Program-made: the position numbers and the translations under genes
The notes under the pieces: generated by a model
Databases searched by the model: none
What the model was told of the DNA's origin: nothing
What the model saw: the letters and a program-made list of their open reading frames with translations, nothing else
In this document: piece after piece, positions 60,405-64,000 of the stretch
Numbering within the stretch: position 1 is the first letter of the stretch
Layout of the letters: each line of letters starts with the position of its first letter
NCBI RefSeq assembly: GCF_934924865.1
Contig: NZ_OW235315.1
Span: 1,674,001 to 1,738,000 of the forward strand
Direction: 5' to 3'
DNA length: 64,000 nucleotides
DNA from: Tepidibacter aestuarii
Lineage (GTDB): Bacteria > Bacillota > Clostridia > Peptostreptococcales > Peptostreptococcaceae

Positions 60405-61985
60405 TTATTGATTCAAAGAAGGTTGTATACCTTTAGATCCCATAGTTACATTAATCCCATCACTCAGCTCATTTATTTGAATGGAGTGACGTTCTTTTTT
60501 ATCTAAATTTAATCCGTTTATTGTCACTTTTTCGCCTTTTGCTTTTCCTACTATATTCCCATCTATTCTTATGTTTCCAGAGTAAATAGGTTCATTAAAT
60601 ACAATCGTAACGGAAGTGAAATTTTCATTATTTTCAGTTGTATGAACCTCTATTATTCTAGGCGGATTAGTATCATCCCCTATTATTTCTCTAGTAGCAT
60701 AAGATAACATCTTTACCCCTTCGCTATAATGTCTTAAATGTTTAATATTTTCTACTATCACTTGTACTTTTTCATTTTGAGTAATTGGTCTTTCTAGTGT
60801 AATAACCGCTTCTCCAGCAGAATCATAAGCTTTTATATTTTCAATATTAATAGCATCACCCTGATCATCCTTAACAGTGTAATTATTTATATCTTGTGCA
60901 GATTCTTTATCTACAGACCCATCAAAGAATATTTTTATCCTTGAAGCTTCTTGAAATATAATTGATCTTACACCTAATCTATATTCGGTTGGTATTTCTA
61001 TAGTTTTCTCATAGAAATAAATTTTATCATTTTCTCGAGTTTTAAATTCAAACTTTACTGTATAAGTTTCTCCTCTTTCCATATTCATAAATCTAGCATT
61101 TACAATTTTATATCCTTCTGTCCAATCGATATACGGATTAGAAGATGATTTTTTTTGTGAAGTAACATTATTTCCATCAGCATCAAGTATTTCTCTTACA
61201 CTAAGCCACTTAACTGCTTTTGGAAATGTCAGTATCCCATACGATGAAACTTGAATATTTGCCCCCATAGTATAAGAATCTTCAATGCTTGACTGTTCCC
61301 TTAGAAACCTGTCCATTACTACAGCCATTTGCTCCTTGGTTGCATTATCTTTAGGGTTAAAAGTATAAGTAAAATCCTCATGCTTTGAGCCATTCAGCAA
61401 GTTATATTGTACTGCAAATTTCACTTTATTATAGGCCCACGATGAAATATTATTTTTATCTGTATATGAACCTTCAAATTTACTTACATAAGGTAACATC
61501 TGTTTTATTTCTCCCTCTGATAAACCAATAGAATTTATTAATATAGTTGCCATTTGTTCTCTTGTACACTCTTCATCTGGTCCAAACCTTCCAAATCCCA
61601 TACCGCTTATAATACCTTTTTGATATGCCAGTTCTATATATTTATATGCCCAGTGGTTTTTGGGAACATCATTAAAGGTTGGTTTATCAGGAATATTTGA
61701 TGTGTCTATCTTTAGATTTTTCACAATCATAGTTACCATTTGTGAACGAGAAATATTTTGACGAGGGTTAAACCTCCCTTTTTCATCTCCTGTAATGATT
61801 TTTTTATCAAAAAGGTTTACAATAGAATCTTTAGCATAATCAGATGCTTGATTTAAATCTTTTAGGTTAGTAGCTTCAACACCAAAAAAATAATAAGATG
61901 TACCCAATACTGATAATAATATTATTACAATAGAACTCATTTTTAACATCCTATGGTTTAATTGTAGTTTTTTTATTTTAATCAC
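60405..61985 (-). CDS. SLH-domain surface protein
   Basis: A 526-residue exported protein. The N-terminal hydrophobic segment MSSIVIILLSVLGTSYYFFG (residues about 16-35) acts as signal or anchor. Three SLH repeats follow (about 45-235), with ITGDEKGRFNPRQNISRSQM, FGPDEECTREQMATILI and FNPKDNATKEQMAVVMDRF. SLH repeats bind pyruvylated wall polymer. The C-terminal half contains Ig/SbsA-like beta-domains (DDTNPPRIIEVHTTENNENF, VTIVFNEPIYSG). The start is uncertain: GTG 61985 has only a poor site; the ATG codons at residues 13 and 16 are alternatives. Confidence 0.87.
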   Translation of the reverse strand: MIKIKKLQLNHRMLKMSSIVIILLSVLGTSYYFFGVEATNLKDLNQASDYAKDSIVNLFDKKIITGDEKGRFNPRQNISRSQMVTMIVKNLKIDTSNIPDKPTFNDVPKNHWAYKYIELAYQKGIISGMGFGRFGPDEECTREQMATILINSIGLSEGEIKQMLPYVSKFEGSYTDKNNISSWAYNKVKFAVQYNLLNGSKHEDFTYTFNPKDNATKEQMAVVMDRFLREQSSIEDSYTMGANIQVSSYGILTFPKAVKWLSVREILDADGNNVTSQKKSSSNPYIDWTEGYKIVNARFMNMERGETYTVKFEFKTRENDKIYFYEKTIEIPTEYRLGVRSIIFQEASRIKIFFDGSVDKESAQDINNYTVKDDQGDAINIENIKAYDSAGEAVITLERPITQNEKVQVIVENIKHLRHYSEGVKMLSYATREIIGDDTNPPRIIEVHTTENNENFTSVTIVFNEPIYSGNIRIDGNIVGKAKGEKVTINGLNLDKKERHSIQINELSDGINVTMGSKGIQPSLNQ

Positions 61986-62248
61986 CTACTTCATTTATAT
62001 TTTTTATAAATAATTGACTTCTTATAAGTTATTTTTTTCGTAATATTAGTTAAATATATTATGAAAACCTAACCATTTTTAGTTATAATGACCTTTATAA
62101 ATTGTATATTTGCTCTAATATTTTAAATTATGAGACATAACTATTTTGCTAAGCTTAATCTCTTTAATCTAGAAGCATAATTGATGATCACTATTGTATT
62201 AGCGGCTTTTATCTGACGTAGTGGAAATTAAGCAAATAAATTTTTTAA

Positions 62249-62332
62249 CTTATTAAAGATACAGGACAATTATGGGTTTACAGAAAAGGTGAAAGAGTTG
62301 AAGGCATTCCAATGGGTGAATTTATAAAATAA
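62249..62332 (+). pseudogene. C-terminal remnant resembling a polymorphic toxin tail
   Basis: Frame 62249-62332 reads GQLWVYRKGERVEGIPMGEF then IK and stop, preceded by a stop. The L-W-x-Y-R-K-G-E-R pattern near the end is one I associate with nuclease/deaminase-type C-terminal toxin domains. It lies 14 bases before a DUF4279 gene, consistent with a decayed toxin next to its immunity gene. Confidence 0.5.
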
Positions 62333-62346
62333 GGGAAGTGATATTA

Positions 62347-62757
62347 GTGGATAAAACTAATATAAAAGTAGATTTTAGAATTGTAGGAGATAATTTTGAA
62401 CCTAGTGATATTACATCAAAATTATCATTAACGCCTACATCAGCTTGGAAAAAAGGAGATAAGTTTACAAGGCGTGAGAAAAACCTTGAAAAAAAGTATT
62501 CATGTTGGCGTATAAGTACTGGATATGAAGAGTCTGTGGATATTGTTTTGCAATTGAATAAAATTATCAATATTCTTAATGATAAAAAAGCAATACTACA
62601 GGATTTGAAAAAAGTATATAGTTTTGATTATAGAATTGATGCTGTAATCAACATTGAGAATGGTGAAGCTCCAGCTTTATACATTGAATCTGAAATAATC
62701 AAATTCGCAAATGATATAGGTGCAGAATTAGATTTTGATTTGTACATTTTGAGCTAA
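62347..62757 (+). CDS. DUF4279 family protein (immunity-type)
   Basis: A 136-residue protein matching the DUF4279 pattern: VDFRIVGDNFEPSDITSKLS, LTPTSAWKKGD, the charged RREKNLEKKYSCWRISTGYE, and a repeat-like second half ending LDFDLYILS. DUF4279 proteins frequently accompany polymorphic toxins. The start is GTG 62347 after AAGGGAAG; GTG 62338 overlaps the site. The toxin-like fragment just upstream supports an orphan immunity gene. Confidence 0.75.
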   Translation: MDKTNIKVDFRIVGDNFEPSDITSKLSLTPTSAWKKGDKFTRREKNLEKKYSCWRISTGYEESVDIVLQLNKIINILNDKKAILQDLKKVYSFDYRIDAVINIENGEAPALYIESEIIKFANDIGAELDFDLYILS

Positions 62758-62790
62758 TTTGATAAACATATTATTGAAGTAGGAGAAAAT

Positions 62791-62910
62791 ATGATTATGG
62801 TTGTCAGAAAATTCATAAACAGTGTTCTATCAATTGAAGAAACTGCTATTAAAATGGATGTACCAGTTGATTATGTGGAATTTTGCTTAGAGTATGGGTA
62901 TAACGTGTAG
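62791..62910 (+). CDS. 39-residue helix-turn-helix-like peptide
   Basis: AGTAGGAGA is placed seven bases before ATG 62791. The frame MIMVVRKFINSVLSIEETAI then KMDVPVDYVEFCLEYGYNV ends TAG 62910. The second half resembles a helix-turn-helix. The good ribosome binding site makes translation likely. Function unknown. Confidence 0.5.
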   Translation: MIMVVRKFINSVLSIEETAIKMDVPVDYVEFCLEYGYNV

Positions 62911-62932
62911 CAAGTTAATAGCACAATCCTCT

Positions 62933-63250
62933 TATATTGCGTAAATTATTAGTTTAATATTGATACACAATATCTATAAATGTAGCAATAACTTTTAATG
63001 AAGTTAACTTATGGAGAGTTAGTTTTTTTAGAAAAAATGGACAAGTTATGCTTGTACAATTAATGGGGCACATCCCAATAAGAATGTATTTTACATTTTG
63101 AAAATAACTATCTGCTTATTTAAGAAGGATATTTACAGTCACCTTCTTGTTAAATTTGGTCATTAAATTAAATGATTATATTGAAATAAATAGAACATTA
63201 ATTAAGTAAGTATTTAGAATTAACAGAGGTGAACCGTATTATAAATAACT
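62933..63250 (+). repeat. Dispersed repeat copy 15 with both long arms
   Basis: Upstream arm 62937-63038 matches 31461-31566. Core 63039-63150: GGACAAGTTATGCTTGTACA, ATGGGGCACATCCCA, ATAAGAATG, AACTATCTGCTTATTTAAG, GAAGGATATTTACAGTC-ACCTTCTTG. Downstream arm 63155-63250 (AAATAGAACATTAATTAAG, AACAGAGGTGAACCGTA) matches 26870-26935 and 54460-54545. Confidence 0.88.
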
Positions 63251-63284
63251 ATGATTTCAAAAATCATTATAAAGATATTATTGA

Positions 63285-63327
63285 AAGGTTGTATAGTAGA
63301 GTTTTTTACTATGCAATCTTTTTTTTG
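63285..63327 (+). terminator. Strong terminator after repeat copy 15
   Basis: Stem AAGGTTGTATAGTA / TACTATGCAATCTT (G-T pairs included) with 8-base loop and TTTTTTT tail. No gene lies between the repeat and this terminator, as also at 26992, so a non-coding transcript is possible. Confidence 0.8.
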
Positions 63328-63414
63328 TAAGGTTTAATTAAGGTTTAGTTCATTATGGTGTAAGTTTGGGATTGTATAATGAATTTGCAGTAAATAAGAG
63401 GAGGTGTAAAAATC

Positions 63415-64000
63415 ATGATTCTTTGGGAATTAAAAAAAATATTTAAATCAAAAACAGGCTTAATTGTAATAGCATTATTTGTTTTTCTTTCTGGTATTAT
63501 GAGTTTTTTAAAGCCTACACTAGAAACAGAAAATTCATATAGAAATGATAAATATGAACTAGTAGTAGACACTAGACCTAAAAATGAAATTGCAAATGAT
63601 AAATTTAATGAAAAAATAAATCAAATAGAAGAAATGGCAAATACGTATGTAGACGATGAATCTATGAATAAAATTATAGAGATATCACGAGATAATTTAA
63701 GATTTATGGAATATAGAAAATATAAGGATGTTAGTTTTTTTAAGGTTTTTGATTATAGGATAGATCATTCTTTGATGTCGATAGTTATGGTTATTATTCT
63801 CATTTTAATATTTTCAAATATATATACAAATGAAATAGTATCTGATGTAGATAATATAATTCTTTCATCTAAAAATAAGTTCAGAGTTTTGTACTCAAAA
63901 CTAGCATTTGCTATAATTTTTCCTATTGTAATCTATGGATTTTATTTAGGAATAGAATTTTTAGTAACTTTAGTTCAGTATGGAAGGCCTGTAAATGGAG
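63415..64000 (+). CDS. ABC-2-type transporter permease (partial, runs off the window)
   Basis: ATG 63415 behind GAGGAGGTG opens MILWELKKIFKSKTGLIVIA and stays open to the window end (195 codons). The first helix is at about 15-32, a long polar outer loop follows (about 35-120), and helices begin again at SIVMVIILILIFSNIYTNEI. The W-E-L-K-K-I start and long first loop are typical of ABC-2 permeases that work with a separate ATPase, for antibiotic or lantibiotic export or unknown substrates. The gene's end is not in the window. Confidence 0.7.
   Translation, partial: MILWELKKIFKSKTGLIVIALFVFLSGIMSFLKPTLETENSYRNDKYELVVDTRPKNEIANDKFNEKINQIEEMANTYVDDESMNKIIEISRDNLRFMEYRKYKDVSFFKVFDYRIDHSLMSIVMVIILILIFSNIYTNEIVSDVDNIILSSKNKFRVLYSKLAFAIIFPIVIYGFYLGIEFLVTLVQYGRPVNG

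Noticed and set aside
43030..63150. CRISPR array as explanation for the dispersed repeats
   Set aside because: Copies are 1-12 kb apart, about 110 bp long, and separated by genes. No short regular spacers and no cas genes are present.
23008..63150. Classical integron attC array
   Set aside because: Not adopted as a feature: no integron integrase, genes between copies lie on both strands, and no R''/L'' ... L'/R' core-site arrangement could be identified. Kept only as one hypothesis in the finding.

Overview
The window is AT-rich DNA (roughly 30% G+C by eye) from an anaerobic, Gram-positive, probably spore-forming member of the Clostridia. The basis is Clostridia-like gene families: an Etf-linked lactate-type dehydrogenase operon, a tandem ATP-grasp protein related to the spore-coat YheC/YheD group, an SLH-domain surface protein, a CD3324-type small regulator and a CXXC-20-CXXC protein. 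There are strong GGAGG ribosome binding sites throughout. I see no rRNA, tRNA or CRISPR array.

Layout. 1-1.5 kb: GNAT tail and HAD hydrolase. 2.0-7.4 kb: GntR regulator, etfB, etfA, a YkvI-type permease and a GlcD/LctD-type flavoprotein, best read as an electron-confurcating 2-hydroxyacid (lactate) oxidation operon. 8-22.5 kb: PKD-domain protein, tandem ATP-grasp protein, double GNAT, secreted M28 peptidase, a membrane protein resembling transmembrane terpene cyclases, a 4Fe-4S protein, a MATE exporter and unknown anchored proteins. 22.5-34 kb: short accessory units (DUF421, a phage-like exonuclease module, MarR-YczE, several GNATs, a GyrI-like protein, small membrane proteins). 34-42 kb: two drug-efflux systems, MarR-adaptor-adaptor-DHA2 MFS and a heterodimeric ABC exporter whose first subunit carries a stop before Walker A. 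43-45.5 kb: an IS231-like element. 45.7-64 kb: GNATs, a beta-lactamase-fold hydrolase, a MerR-controlled redox/detoxification cluster with several dead genes, an MFS pump behind an attenuator-like leader, possible immunity-type proteins, the SLH protein and the start of an ABC-2 permease.

The most striking feature is a dispersed non-coding repeat. A core of about 110 bp begins near GGACAAGTTATGCTTGTAC, continues through a TGGGG/CCCCA hairpin and ends in a terminator-like hairpin with a T-run. It occurs about fifteen times (1504, 8871, 23008, 23934, 25173, 26783, 28445, 29711, 31567, 43030/45446, 46991, 54344, 56734, 59070, 63039, plus partial copies near 171 and 7601), always in the + orientation, and it separates the accessory region into units of one to several genes. 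Many copies share longer upstream and downstream arms. One copy has been split by the IS231-like element exactly in its second hairpin, with an 11-bp target duplication. The repeat could be a non-autonomous single-strand (HUH-type) element, an attC-like site or a small RNA family; the sequence alone does not decide.

A second theme is gene decay and possible switching. Frameshifts at short homopolymer or dinucleotide tracts (MFS pump, YbaK-like gene, a small membrane protein) and single in-frame stops (ABC exporter, glyoxalase, two very early stops) sit among otherwise intact genes. Two leader regions look regulatory: an ATG-TAA mini-ORF plus terminator ahead of the MFS pump, and a 15-codon leader peptide overlapping interleaved inverted repeats ahead of the CD3324-type gene.
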